Shown: positions 6,908-14,872 of the stretch, piece after piece | Layout of the letters: each line of letters starts with the position of its first letter | Numbering within the stretch: position 1 is the first letter of the stretch | Assembly (NCBI GenBank): GCA_017116025.1 | Contig: JAFITR010000006.1 | Span: forward strand, 1 to 20,174 | Length of the DNA stretch: 20,174 nt | Origin: Simkania negevensis | GTDB taxonomy: Bacteria > Chlamydiota > Chlamydiia > Chlamydiales > JAFITR01 | Direction of reading: 5' to 3' | Notes under the pieces: model-generated | Told to the model about the DNA's origin: nothing | Databases searched by the model: none | The model's input: only the letters and a program-made list of their open reading frames with translations | Translations under genes and position numbers: made by a program

Positions 6908-7812
6908 TGTTTGCTTCTGCTGAAGTAAGCTTGCCAGATGAGTTGCCAGCGCAAAGAAAAGCATTTCTTCTCTTTGGCGTATTCGACAATTTCCCCAGGG
7001 GAACGTTTGGCAAAGAGGTCGATCTCTGCGTCGCTTAAGCGGTATAGGATGTGTTGAGAATGTTTCTTGTTCCGAAAAATACCGCAGAGGTTGTTTAGAC
7101 ACTTTTTTAGCTTGCGATACCGGCTGGCTAAACGCACTCCTCCCCAGGCAATAAGGGCAAGAGGAAAGAGCTGTATCCACATGGCAATAGGGTAGTATTC
7201 AAGGTGGCCAGACAGCAGCGTCCATCCTTGCGCTATGAGCCCAACAAAGACAAGAGCGACAAAGATCATAGCTTCTATCGGAGAGGTAAAAAGGGGGCCT
7301 AGCCATTTGCGTATGCGTGATGTGGAGACGAAATAGGCAAGCGTTTCTTCGTAACGCGTGCCAGTGAATGCCATGCGACATAGGTGAACGCCTTCGTGGG
7401 CGAGGATCTCTTTGAGGCTATAGATTGTCAGGTAGTGCTTCCCTTTTGCAAGCTCTCTCCGTACTTGGACGATGGGAAGGAGTGCATGATGTTCTTTGAG
7501 CTCGTGGAGACAAAATCTCCCCCCATGCCAGGAGGCAAGTCCTTTGTTTGAAAAAACGGCGATCATCCAATCGGGGTAGATGCCGTATTCCTTTTGCAAT
7601 AGCGCAAGGGCAGGGGACATTTGTATCTTTGATATGCGTTTTGCCCTTAGGACTAGAGGTAGGCTGCTTGCATATTCTTCAAACTGGTTTGAACAATAGA
7701 GACAGTCGCGTACTCTTTTGACAAATGCTGCTTCATCTTCTGTCTCGTTGGGAAACAATCCTAAATCATTCCACTCACGTAATTGCTTGGTTGTTATCAT
7801 CTCGAAGACCAT
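6904..7812 (-). CDS. membrane protein with an HEGVH metallopeptidase-like motif, unknown family
   Basis: I do not recognise the family. The 302-residue protein has a mostly soluble N-terminal half and then the sequence LKEILAHEGVHLCRMAF with HExxH at residues 139-143. A pair of glutamates follows at 155-156 (YEETLAYF), which could supply a third zinc ligand as in gluzincin peptidases. Two hydrophobic segments (about 181-200 and 207-228) suggest membrane anchoring, and a basic segment and soluble C-terminus follow. A Cys pair at 37/40 is also present. Starts at 7812 or 7800 are both possible; neither has a strong Shine-Dalgarno site. Its stop overlaps the aroB start as ATGA, so the two are co-translated. 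Peptidase activity is inferred from the motif only. Confidence 0.8.
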   Translation of the reverse strand: MVFEMITTKQLREWNDLGLFPNETEDEAAFVKRVRDCLYCSNQFEEYASSLPLVLRAKRISKIQMSPALALLQKEYGIYPDWMIAVFSNKGLASWHGGRFCLHELKEHHALLPIVQVRRELAKGKHYLTIYSLKEILAHEGVHLCRMAFTGTRYEETLAYFVSTSRIRKWLGPLFTSPIEAMIFVALVFVGLIAQGWTLLSGHLEYYPIAMWIQLFPLALIAWGGVRLASRYRKLKKCLNNLCGIFRNKKHSQHILYRLSDAEIDLFAKRSPGEIVEYAKEKKCFSLRWQLIWQAYFSRSKQ

Positions 7813-7823
7813 TTGCTAAAAGC

Positions 7824-7876
7824 AGGCCGAAGGCCTCTGTTGTTAGGCAGTTTTGCCTCCCCTGGAGGGGCAAAAC
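7824..7876 (-). promoter_or_regulatory. attenuator-like leader with competing hairpins upstream of the HEGVH gene and aroB
   Basis: Read on the minus strand, three stems overlap. The first is a 10-pair stem (7850-7859 with 7867-7876; arms GTTTTGCCCC and GAGGCAAAAC with a U-G pair). The second is a 5-bp stem AGGCA/TGCCT (7845-7849 with 7854-7858) that uses part of the first. The third is AGGCC-TTC-GGCCT (7824-7836), followed by GCTTTT. Stems one and two cannot form together; the third looks like a weak terminator just before the coding region. A 28-codon frame (7797-7883) crosses the leader and its TGA overlaps the ATG at 7800, but has no ribosome site. Attenuation is my inference. Confidence 0.35.
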
Positions 7877-7927
7877 AAAACATTTTATTTGCAACACTGC
7901 TAAACTACAGGGGCTTGGCCGGCTTTT

Positions 7928-7951
7928 TGTCGCATACCTACTATGTCGCAT
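7928..7951. repeat. 8-bp direct repeat upstream of the rpoN promoter
   Basis: TGTCGCAT occurs at 7928-7935 and again at 7944-7951, start to start 16 bases, about 42-65 bases upstream of the candidate -35 of rpoN. Two directly repeated half-sites at this distance are compatible with an activator or repressor site, but no known binding motif is recognised. Confidence 0.3.
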
Positions 7952-7992
7952 TAATGCTTTTTATCCAAAGCGCTATGGGAGCAAATAGCTGC

Positions 7993-8020
7993 TGGACGTA
8001 AAATAAATATTTACTATAAT
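7993..8020 (+). promoter_or_regulatory. candidate sigma-70-type (sigma-66) promoter for rpoN
   Basis: A perfect -10 hexamer TATAAT lies at 8015-8020, with TGGACG (four of six matches to TTGACA) at 7993-7998 and a 16-base AT-rich spacer. The predicted start near 8027 would give a leader of about 26 bases, containing a GGGGGG ribosome binding site before the ATG at 8053. The region 7813-8052 otherwise holds only the hairpins and direct repeat listed separately. Confidence 0.55.
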
Positions 8021-8052
8021 GCGGTTAGGCGGGTTTGTTGTGTGGGGGGCTT

Positions 8053-9558
8053 ATGGATCGGCGTCAACTTTCTTTGCATTTAGGTCATGAGCAAGTACAG
8101 AGTTTAAAGCAAACACAGCGCTTGATTATGTCACCGCAGATGCAGCAGGCGATACACTTATTGCAGGTGCCTGTGTTGGAGTTATCTGCGATGATTGATG
8201 CTGAGTTGCGGGAGAATCCTTTGTTGGAGTTGGAAGAGGAGAGTCGTTCTGACGATCAAGATTTGAGTCGTGTGGAGAGTGAGAATGGGGAGGCTGACGC
8301 TGTTGGAGAGCGTTCTGAGGAGGAGATTGTCATCGACGATAGTAATTTTGAGGTGTTGAAGCAGCTTGATGCGGAATTTGACGACTACCACAACGAGATG
8401 GCACGCGATTTTTCTCGTCCTTTTTCTTCGAGGGAGGAAGAAGAGAAGCGGCGCAATTATTTGGAAAGTTCTGTTCCAGATAGAGTTTCAATTTATGACT
8501 TTTTGATGCGGCAAGCGTGGGAGACGTTTGAGGAGCGGCCTCTTTTACGTGCGGCAGAACTGATCATTGGTCATTTGGATGAAAAAGGTTTCTTGACGAC
8601 TCCGTTGGAAGAGATCTCTTTGCTAAATGAAGTCGATAGAGATGATTTAAGATTTGCTCTTGAAAAAATCCAAACTTTTGAACCTTATGGTGTTGGTGCT
8701 CATGATGTGCATGAGAGTCTCTTAATCCAACTGCGTTGTCTGGGCAAGGAGGAGTTCTTGGCGTATGCCATTGTGGCACGGCATTACGACGATCTGTTAC
8801 ATAACCGTATTCCTCTGATTAAAAAAGGGTTGCGATGCACGCTTGCCCAGATTCGTGAGGCGATTGAAAAGGACATCGCGCTGCTGAACCTTGCTCCTGG
8901 TACAGAGTATGCTTTGGCAGTGCCGCAGTATATCACTGCAGATATTACGGTAGAGTTGGAAGAGGGTGGTGGGTTGCGTATTGAAGTCAACAACGATGCT
9001 ATTCCAGCAATCCGTTTAAACAGGAAGTATTTGAGGCTATTAAAAAACCCTGATATCCCTGAGCAGACCAAGGAGTATATCAAGCAGAAGATTGCTTCTG
9101 GCAAGTGGTTACTGCGCAACATTGACCAGCGCAATGATACGTTGTACCGTATTGCAGCAGTCCTTATAGAGAAACAGAAGAATTTCCTTAGCAGTCTTGA
9201 GGGGCATCTGCAGCCGATGACGATGAAATCGATAGCAGAAGAGCTTGAGCTGCACGAATCAACGATTGCTCGTGCTATTTCAAACAAATACATTGATTGT
9301 CCGCGAGGTTTGATTGCTTTGCGTTCTTTTTTTACACACGGTTATGTGACGAGTAGTGGCGATGACATCTCTTCAGACACTGTTAAAGAGGTGTTGTTAA
9401 AAATTATTTCTCAGGAAGAGAAGCAGCGTCCTTTGTCTGATGAAAAACTATCGAAACTACTGGTAGAGCATGGGATTAACTGTGCGAGGCGCACTGTTGC
9501 CAAGTACCGTCGGTTGTTTCATATCGGCAATGCATCCCAGCGCCGTACGTACAACTAA
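8053..9558 (+). CDS. rpoN: RNA polymerase sigma-54 factor
   Basis: RpoN directs core polymerase to -24/-12 promoters and needs an AAA+ activator. The 501-residue protein has all three regions. The Gln/Leu-rich region I carries QSLKQTQRLIMSPQMQQAI and RENPLLELEE. The acidic region II spans about residues 60-115. Region III contains the core-binding part, the helix-turn-helix with LHESTIARAISNKYI, and the RpoN box ARRTVAKYR near the C-terminus. The start at 8053 is set by GGGGGG a few bases upstream and by the canonical MDRRQLSLHLG opening; an in-frame TTG at 8035 would add six unlikely residues. It converges with the helicase gene, 5 bases between stops, a neighbour pairing also recalled from C. 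trachomatis. No NtrC-like activator is in the window. Confidence 0.98.
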   Translation: MDRRQLSLHLGHEQVQSLKQTQRLIMSPQMQQAIHLLQVPVLELSAMIDAELRENPLLELEEESRSDDQDLSRVESENGEADAVGERSEEEIVIDDSNFEVLKQLDAEFDDYHNEMARDFSRPFSSREEEEKRRNYLESSVPDRVSIYDFLMRQAWETFEERPLLRAAELIIGHLDEKGFLTTPLEEISLLNEVDRDDLRFALEKIQTFEPYGVGAHDVHESLLIQLRCLGKEEFLAYAIVARHYDDLLHNRIPLIKKGLRCTLAQIREAIEKDIALLNLAPGTEYALAVPQYITADITVELEEGGGLRIEVNNDAIPAIRLNRKYLRLLKNPDIPEQTKEYIKQKIASGKWLLRNIDQRNDTLYRIAAVLIEKQKNFLSSLEGHLQPMTMKSIAEELELHESTIARAISNKYIDCPRGLIALRSFFTHGYVTSSGDDISSDTVKEVLLKIISQEEKQRPLSDEKLSKLLVEHGINCARRTVAKYRRLFHIGNASQRRTYN

Positions 9559-9563
9559 TATCG

Positions 9564-11495
9564 CTATACCTCTTGGATGTACTTTTGAGGGATCTCTTTG
9601 AGGAAACGGCTGGGGCGCATATAGTGCTGTGTTCCCCAGAGGTGGCGTGTATGTGCGCACGTCATATAGAGGAGCTGCTTGGCACGCGTCATGCCGACGT
9701 AGCATAGCCGCCTTTCTTCTTCGATGGCCTCTTCGTTGTGTTTAGAGTTGATATGGGGAAACAGCTGTTCTTCCATGCCCACGAGGAAGGTGGCTTCAAA
9801 TTCGAGTCCTTTACCATTGTGTATTGTCATCAGCTTCAGCCTATCTTCGATGAGATAGGCGTCTTCGAGTGTTGTTTTTAGCGTGAGTTCCTGTAAAAAG
9901 ACTTCCAGCGAGGCTTCTACTTGCGAAGAGTCAAATTCGTGTGCTTTAGAGATGAGCTCTTCGATGTTGTTCTTGCGGTCGTCAAAAGTCTCCTTTTCTT
10001 GCCTGATATGCGTGATGTAGCCGGTGTCGTTAATTGTTTTAGTGATGAGAGTTTTTAACGTCTCTTCCTTGCTTGCTTTGCGCAAGGATTGAATGATTTG
10101 GGTATAGTCTTCGAGGGCTTTTTTTGTTCGAGGAGCAAGCTTAAACTCTGTCTCAGGAATGTCGCCCCGCAGAAGGTCGAGGCAGAATTTGTAGATGGGA
10201 AGATTGCGCTCTTCAGATGCTCTCTTCAGTTTGTCTATGGTAACGTGACCAATCCCCCGCTTCGGCAGGTTGATCGTCCTAGCGAACGAGATGTAGTCGG
10301 CATCGGAATGGACGATTTTGAGGAAAGCGAGGATGTCTTTGATCTCGCGCCTCTGGTAGAAAGAGATACCCCCTACGATGGTGTAGGGCATGCCTTTTGT
10401 GAGCAAGAGATCTTCGAACAGGCGGGATTGTGCATTTGTCCGATAGAAGATGACCGACTCAGCAAGCTGCATCCCTTGACTGTGGAGCCATTCGATCTGT
10501 TCGATCACAAATTGTACTTCTTGCCTCTCGTCCTTACACCGGTGAATGAGGATCTTCTCTCCTTCACCGAGGTCACTCCATAGGTTTTTTTTATAACGGC
10601 TCGTGTTGTGGGTGATGAGACTGTTGGCTGCGTCGAGGATGTTCTTCTGGCTACGATAGTTTTGTTCGAGCCTAACAACTTTCGCTCCAGGATAATCCCG
10701 TTCGAAATTGAGGATGTTCTCGATGTTGGCCCCACGCCAGGAGTAGATAGATTGGTCAGGATCTCCTACGACGAAAATGTTTTGCGACTTGTCTACCAAC
10801 AGCTTCGCCATCATATATTGTGCGTAGTTTGTGTCTTGGTATTCGTCAATAAGAAGGTAGTGCCAACGCTGCTGAAAAGTTTCTAGAACAGAAGGGTGTT
10901 CTTTAAAGAGGCATACCGTGAGGTAGAGGAGGTCGTCAAAGTCAAGAGCCTGGCACTCTTTTAATTTCGCTTTGTAGTGAGAGTAGACAGCAGGGAAGGC
11001 ACGCTCTAATTCGCTCTCCCTGGCGGAATGTTCATTGTTGATGGCAGAGGGTGAGAGGAGGGAGTTTTTTGCGTTGGAGATGAGGTGTTTGATGTTTTTT
11101 GGTGAGATCTCTTTGCTGTTGATCCCGGCAGATTTTAGGCAAACGTTGATGAGTTTTATGCTGTCTTCTTCATCGTAGATAACGAAGTCGTTGTTGTATC
11201 CTATGTTGTGAATGGCTTCACGTAAAATACGGACCCCTAGGCTGTGAAATGTTGAGATGAGAACGTCGTGGTTGCAGAGTGCCATTACTCGACTTCTCAT
11301 CTCTTCAGCAGCTTTGTTGGTGAACGTAACGGCGACGATAGAGGAAGGGGGAACTCCGTGTTCGATGAGGTAGGCGATGCGGTTGGTGACAATACGCGTC
11401 TTCCCTGATCCTGCTCCCGCAATGACAAGGAGGGGGCCTGTGATGTGCTCGACAGCTTCTTGCTGGGTAGTGTTTAAATCGACAGTTATCTCCAT
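9564..11495 (-). CDS. uvrD: UvrD/PcrA/Rep-family superfamily 1A DNA helicase
   Basis: An ATP-dependent 3'-5' DNA helicase for repair and for clearing replication blocks. With the start at 11495 it is 643 residues and shows the superfamily 1A motifs in order: Walker A AGAGSGKT (residues 26-33), LLIDEYQDTN (motif II), VGDPDQSIYSWRGA (III), RLEQNYRS (IV), TIHNGKGLEFEATF (V) and LCYVGMTRAK (VI). The start is uncertain: the ATG at 11531 would add 12 residues (MPANRTNRVIIS) and lies inside an inverted repeat shared with the divergent gene. I prefer 11495 because UvrD/PcrA proteins usually begin close to the Q-motif, here DLNTTQQEAV. The order next to rpoN resembles C. trachomatis CT608/CT609. Confidence 0.96.
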   Translation of the reverse strand: MEITVDLNTTQQEAVEHITGPLLVIAGAGSGKTRIVTNRIAYLIEHGVPPSSIVAVTFTNKAAEEMRSRVMALCNHDVLISTFHSLGVRILREAIHNIGYNNDFVIYDEEDSIKLINVCLKSAGINSKEISPKNIKHLISNAKNSLLSPSAINNEHSARESELERAFPAVYSHYKAKLKECQALDFDDLLYLTVCLFKEHPSVLETFQQRWHYLLIDEYQDTNYAQYMMAKLLVDKSQNIFVVGDPDQSIYSWRGANIENILNFERDYPGAKVVRLEQNYRSQKNILDAANSLITHNTSRYKKNLWSDLGEGEKILIHRCKDERQEVQFVIEQIEWLHSQGMQLAESVIFYRTNAQSRLFEDLLLTKGMPYTIVGGISFYQRREIKDILAFLKIVHSDADYISFARTINLPKRGIGHVTIDKLKRASEERNLPIYKFCLDLLRGDIPETEFKLAPRTKKALEDYTQIIQSLRKASKEETLKTLITKTINDTGYITHIRQEKETFDDRKNNIEELISKAHEFDSSQVEASLEVFLQELTLKTTLEDAYLIEDRLKLMTIHNGKGLEFEATFLVGMEEQLFPHINSKHNEEAIEEERRLCYVGMTRAKQLLYMTCAHTRHLWGTQHYMRPSRFLKEIPQKYIQEV

Positions 11496-11520
11496 GGAAA
11501 TGATTACTCTGTTAGTTCGA

Positions 11521-11592
11521 TTAGCGGGCATGATATACCAATCTCGAGAAAAAACGAAAGAATACAAAGAGTAGAGCAGCAATGCCCGCTAA
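11521..11592. promoter_or_regulatory. spaced inverted repeat in the divergent helicase/exported-protein intergenic region
   Basis: TTAGCGGGCAT (11521-11531) and ATGCCCGCTAA (11582-11592) are exact 11-base inverted copies separated by 50 bases. If the two flanking genes start at 11495 and 11624, as I prefer, the repeat is nearly centred in the 128-base divergent region and is a candidate operator pair. If they start at 11531 and 11582, the repeat covers both start codons and gives both proteins an MPA opening. The intervening 50 bases are AT-rich and must hold at least one promoter; I see no convincing -35/-10 pair. Confidence 0.45.
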
Positions 11593-11623
11593 AAACAGAC
11601 AACTTTTCAAAGGTAAATGGACG

Positions 11624-12703
11624 ATGAATATAAACGCGAAGAAAGCGAAGAGAATACGAAGAGTAACGGGAATTGTTGCATGGTTGTTTGTACTGACTAT
11701 TGTCACTGGTAGTGCTAATGCTTCTGTTGTCGAGGAGTATTTGTCCGCGGATCGTGTGGGGGATAGGGCGCTGTGCGATAGGCTGGAAGTTGCTATGAAC
11801 GATGTAGACGATAACGATGCGTTTCAGAGCTACCTTGCAGCGCTTTTTGGACAATGCAAGCAGCGTTATATAGAAGAGTGTGATGCTGCGTTGGTTTTGA
11901 AGCAGCAGGAGATACCTCTTGAGAAGCATCTGGTAAGTATACAGGAGCATTTGAGGGAGCGTATTCGTTCTTTGGAGAACGCTGAGAGTGGGTCGTTTCT
12001 TCGTTTAAAGCAGTATCTTGTGCAGTTTGCACTAGAAGAGAGGGCTGATGATGGGGTCTGGAGGAGCTTGTTTCTCTCTTTAGAGAGCCAGAAAGGCAAC
12101 TTGTTTATTAACTACTTGTCTGCAGGAGTGGCAGAAGCGCGTGATGAGGCGATAACGGCATTGTTGGAAGGGCGTTGGGACTCGGGGTGGATAGCACTGC
12201 GCCTTGTTTGTTGCAAGCTGTCTGCAATTAACGAGTTACTCAAAGGGCGCGATCCTTTGGAGTTTCTTTTCGAAGAGAGAGTGGTACTGTTTCAGAAGGG
12301 GGAGGGGCGTCGTCTCCCTTTGGTACGCTTTTTTATCGTTCAAAAGATTGGAGAGATGCTGATTGTTTTGTTAGAAGAAAAGGCATTGCATGAACCAGAC
12401 ACTGCTCATTCTCTCCTTTTGTACAACGTGATAAAGCGCCTTACTGGTTCGCTGCAGCGCCCGTATCTTCTTGTCGACGATCTTCTTGCCGAACAGGCGT
12501 TGTATATGGCGGTGATGAAGGAGATCACTCCTATTGCTCCCTCTTCAGCGGAGTTGGCGCAAAGTCCACACAGCACAAGCTATCCAAAAACACGCTATAC
12601 TTCTTCGTTCGAAGAGGTGGTGCAAAATCTTAATGCGATGCTCTTCGACGATTTTCAGCCAGCAACGCCCGTAAGCGCAACATCCTCAGAACGCCCTTGG
12701 TAG
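11624..12703 (+). CDS. exported protein of unknown function
   Basis: I do not recognise this family. From the ATG at 11624 (AAAGG about ten bases upstream) the protein has 359 residues and starts with a strongly basic n-region (KKAKRIRRV). A hydrophobic core GIVAWLFVLTIVTG and a signal-peptidase-like SANA site near residue 19 of the core follow, so it is probably exported to the periplasm or beyond. An ATG at 11582 adds 14 residues and would make an unusually long n-region. The mature part is alpha-helical in appearance, rich in Leu, Glu and Arg, with no visible catalytic motif. It ends in a Ser/Thr/Pro-rich tail (about the last 55 residues). It is divergent from the helicase gene and lies 93 bases before the next orphan gene. 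Confidence 0.8.
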   Translation: MNINAKKAKRIRRVTGIVAWLFVLTIVTGSANASVVEEYLSADRVGDRALCDRLEVAMNDVDDNDAFQSYLAALFGQCKQRYIEECDAALVLKQQEIPLEKHLVSIQEHLRERIRSLENAESGSFLRLKQYLVQFALEERADDGVWRSLFLSLESQKGNLFINYLSAGVAEARDEAITALLEGRWDSGWIALRLVCCKLSAINELLKGRDPLEFLFEERVVLFQKGEGRRLPLVRFFIVQKIGEMLIVLLEEKALHEPDTAHSLLLYNVIKRLTGSLQRPYLLVDDLLAEQALYMAVMKEITPIAPSSAELAQSPHSTSYPKTRYTSSFEEVVQNLNAMLFDDFQPATPVSATSSERPW

Positions 12704-12710
12704 TGATCAT

Positions 12711-12734
12711 AAAAGCATGAAAGACTTTGCTTTT
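12711..12734 (+). terminator. weak candidate terminator after the exported-protein gene
   Basis: AAAAGCA (12711-12717) and TGCTTTT (12728-12734) form a 7-bp, AT-rich stem around a 10-base loop, starting 8 bases after the stop codon. The Ts are within the stem and no long T-run follows, so terminator strength is doubtful. The rest of 12704-12796 is AT-rich and would also have to hold any promoter of the next gene. Confidence 0.25.
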
Positions 12735-12796
12735 AAAACATTAATTTTCTATTAAGTTTTTGATGTAGGGGGCAAGAAAAAACAAAGGGGGATAGG

Positions 12797-14872
12797 ATGG
12801 TTATGGGTATTGGTGGTGCAGGAAGCAATCTGCGCTGCTTGTTGGAGAACAGCAGGGAGGAGCTTGTTCCCGGTCTTTTTGGCGGTCTGTACGTTTCTGG
12901 TGTAGGTTGGGGAGGGCGCATTTGGAAGTGGGTGTATTGGGTGGAAGAGATCGTTGACCGTTGGCATTGGTTGCGCGGCAATCGTTTTGTTGCGGCGGTG
13001 AAGAAGACGCACGAGGCGTATCACTATTATCATACGGAATTGGAAAATCATTCGCAGGGATTGTCTAACTATGTTGGTAGGGCTTTAGAGGGTAGAGTGA
13101 ATGAGCATAGGTTGATGACGAAGGTAAAAGATAGCCATGCTGCTGGTATTGACGACTGGTTTGCGAAGGTAGGCTCTCTTTTTTCGGACAAGACAAGGGA
13201 TACTTTGAAGCGACTAGACAAAATTTTTCTCAGTGCCATCCCTAAGGAGAGGAAGAAGATTGATGTAGAGGCTACTGTTGAGTTGCATGAGAGGGTGGAA
13301 CGCCAGCAGCGTTTGATCGATCTGGAGAAGCTTTCTGCTGCTCCAATACCATTCGGTTATTTTGCAGAGCTTTGCTGTGGAGAGGAGCTGAGTGATGCGG
13401 GATCAAAGAGTGTCGGGGGGTTTGTTTTCGATTTAAAAGAGGGGGCCAAGAGAGGGAAGGTGAGTTTGAAGCCTGGCGAGCTTCATAGGCTGTTGGGAGA
13501 GATCGTTGACCATCTGTCGTACACAGGGAGTCGTGTTTCTCAGAGGAAGGCGATTGCTCTTGGTCGATTAGAAATCGGGTTGATCGACCATGGGTTAGAG
13601 GTGTTGGAAGAGAAGGATCAGCGTTATATCAAGGAGGTGCAGGGGTATTTACCGGGTACATCACTCTCTTACGATGGTCAGACAATCACATTAGGAAGGC
13701 GTGTTGGGGACAACAAAGCGACGTCGGAGGACAACCACATCGTTTTTGAAGTAGTGAAGATAGGCGACGCTGTCGTTTCCTATGATAATGCGTGTGTTGC
13801 TGTGTTTAGCGAACATAGCAGGGCGGCGGTGTGTATGGAGGCTGCGCACTATTGTGACCAACAAAAAGAGGCAGCAAAGACGAGTAGTATTCCTCTTGTC
13901 GAGATGGAAGGGGTTGAACAGCGGGGAGAGTTTGCTATCTATCAAACCTTAGGGCTCACACCCCAAAGCTCTCCATGGCCAAAAGAATGTGTGCCGGCAC
14001 ATCATTCGCACACATCCAGATTGGACAGAGGGCTTTATGTTGTTGATTCGACGAATCGTGCACGTCTTGATGCTTTTATCTCTATCTTGCGTGCGATGGT
14101 GGAAGGTCACTACGTCTTTGAAGGAGATTTTACCGAGATGATCCGCTACAATGGTCGCGGAGAACTGCGTTTGACGAAAGTATTAAATAAGGTTCCGTTT
14201 GACTGGTTTCTTGTTGAGCAGTGGATACAAAGCTGCTTTCCCAATAACAACAAACTCTATTCCTATGTGATGAAAGAAGCGTGGCTTGTTCGGCGCATGT
14301 ATGATCGAAACAGTGTTGCTCATCCCGATGCAGAGAAGTGCTATACTGCAATGAAGCATATCCTTATTGGCGAAGATCCTGTCGACCAAGTCGCAGAAAA
14401 ACTTGCTGATTTGAGCAGCATGGCGCGTGAGCGGCTCAAACGTATGCAGGAGCAAGCAAACGATTTTAGTGCCGAGTGCCGTCGCACCATCATAGCAGAA
14501 TATAATGTTAGAAAAGTGGATGTTCTTATCAAGGCCATCGGTGCAAAAATTCTTACAGAACAAAGAAGAGACTACTCCCCTATGCGTATCTTGAAGAGTG
14601 AAACGGTCAAAAATCAGATAGTAGCAAGCGTTTTGGTTTTTGGAAGCACCGAAGAGCCTTATCACCTGCGTGAAGAGGTGCTGCGTATGAAGTTCCAGTG
14701 GGTTAAAGAGGAGCTAGGCAAGCCTGAGAGCCTTCTCAAAAGCGCGTGGGAGAGCGGAGACGCCCTTAGTCAGTTTAAGGAGCTGTTGCTCGGCGCAGGT
14801 GTTTTTCACAATGAGGACATCAAATATATCTGCGAGGAACTTGAAAACAGTTGTTCTGTTGCGGAGCGGTAA
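12797..14872 (+). CDS. 691-residue orphan protein, unknown function
   Basis: I do not recognise the family; it may be lineage-specific to Chlamydiae. AGGGGG/ATAGG precede the ATG at 12797, and an in-frame ATG two codons later (12803) is also possible. The N-terminus (residues about 1-55) is rich in Gly and Trp and moderately hydrophobic (FGGLYVSGVGWGG), and a charged helical region follows. The middle and C-terminal parts look globular, with likely helices near 540-600. There is no clear signal peptide or full transmembrane helix. A stretch at about 310-490 has features loosely like a decayed protein kinase (see findings), which is speculation. The CDS is intact over 2 kb, arguing for function. 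It ends 111 bases before a hairpin repeat. Confidence 0.85.
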   Translation: MVMGIGGAGSNLRCLLENSREELVPGLFGGLYVSGVGWGGRIWKWVYWVEEIVDRWHWLRGNRFVAAVKKTHEAYHYYHTELENHSQGLSNYVGRALEGRVNEHRLMTKVKDSHAAGIDDWFAKVGSLFSDKTRDTLKRLDKIFLSAIPKERKKIDVEATVELHERVERQQRLIDLEKLSAAPIPFGYFAELCCGEELSDAGSKSVGGFVFDLKEGAKRGKVSLKPGELHRLLGEIVDHLSYTGSRVSQRKAIALGRLEIGLIDHGLEVLEEKDQRYIKEVQGYLPGTSLSYDGQTITLGRRVGDNKATSEDNHIVFEVVKIGDAVVSYDNACVAVFSEHSRAAVCMEAAHYCDQQKEAAKTSSIPLVEMEGVEQRGEFAIYQTLGLTPQSSPWPKECVPAHHSHTSRLDRGLYVVDSTNRARLDAFISILRAMVEGHYVFEGDFTEMIRYNGRGELRLTKVLNKVPFDWFLVEQWIQSCFPNNNKLYSYVMKEAWLVRRMYDRNSVAHPDAEKCYTAMKHILIGEDPVDQVAEKLADLSSMARERLKRMQEQANDFSAECRRTIIAEYNVRKVDVLIKAIGAKILTEQRRDYSPMRILKSETVKNQIVASVLVFGSTEEPYHLREEVLRMKFQWVKEELGKPESLLKSAWESGDALSQFKELLLGAGVFHNEDIKYICEELENSCSVAER

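Noticed and set aside
6908..7180. N-terminal extension of aroB
   Set aside because: It overlaps the end of the HEGVH gene in another frame, and normal AroB length is reached from 6907 with an ATGA overlap.
12797..12840. FtsZ-like glycine motif (GIGGAGSN) at the start of the 691-residue protein
   Set aside because: Only the first few residues resemble the FtsZ nucleotide loop; the rest of the protein has no tubulin signature such as GGGTGTG.
14183..14665. 160-codon minus-strand open frame inside the 691-residue orphan
   Set aside because: The plus-strand frame is longer, has a good ribosome site and protein-like composition; the antisense frame has none of these.
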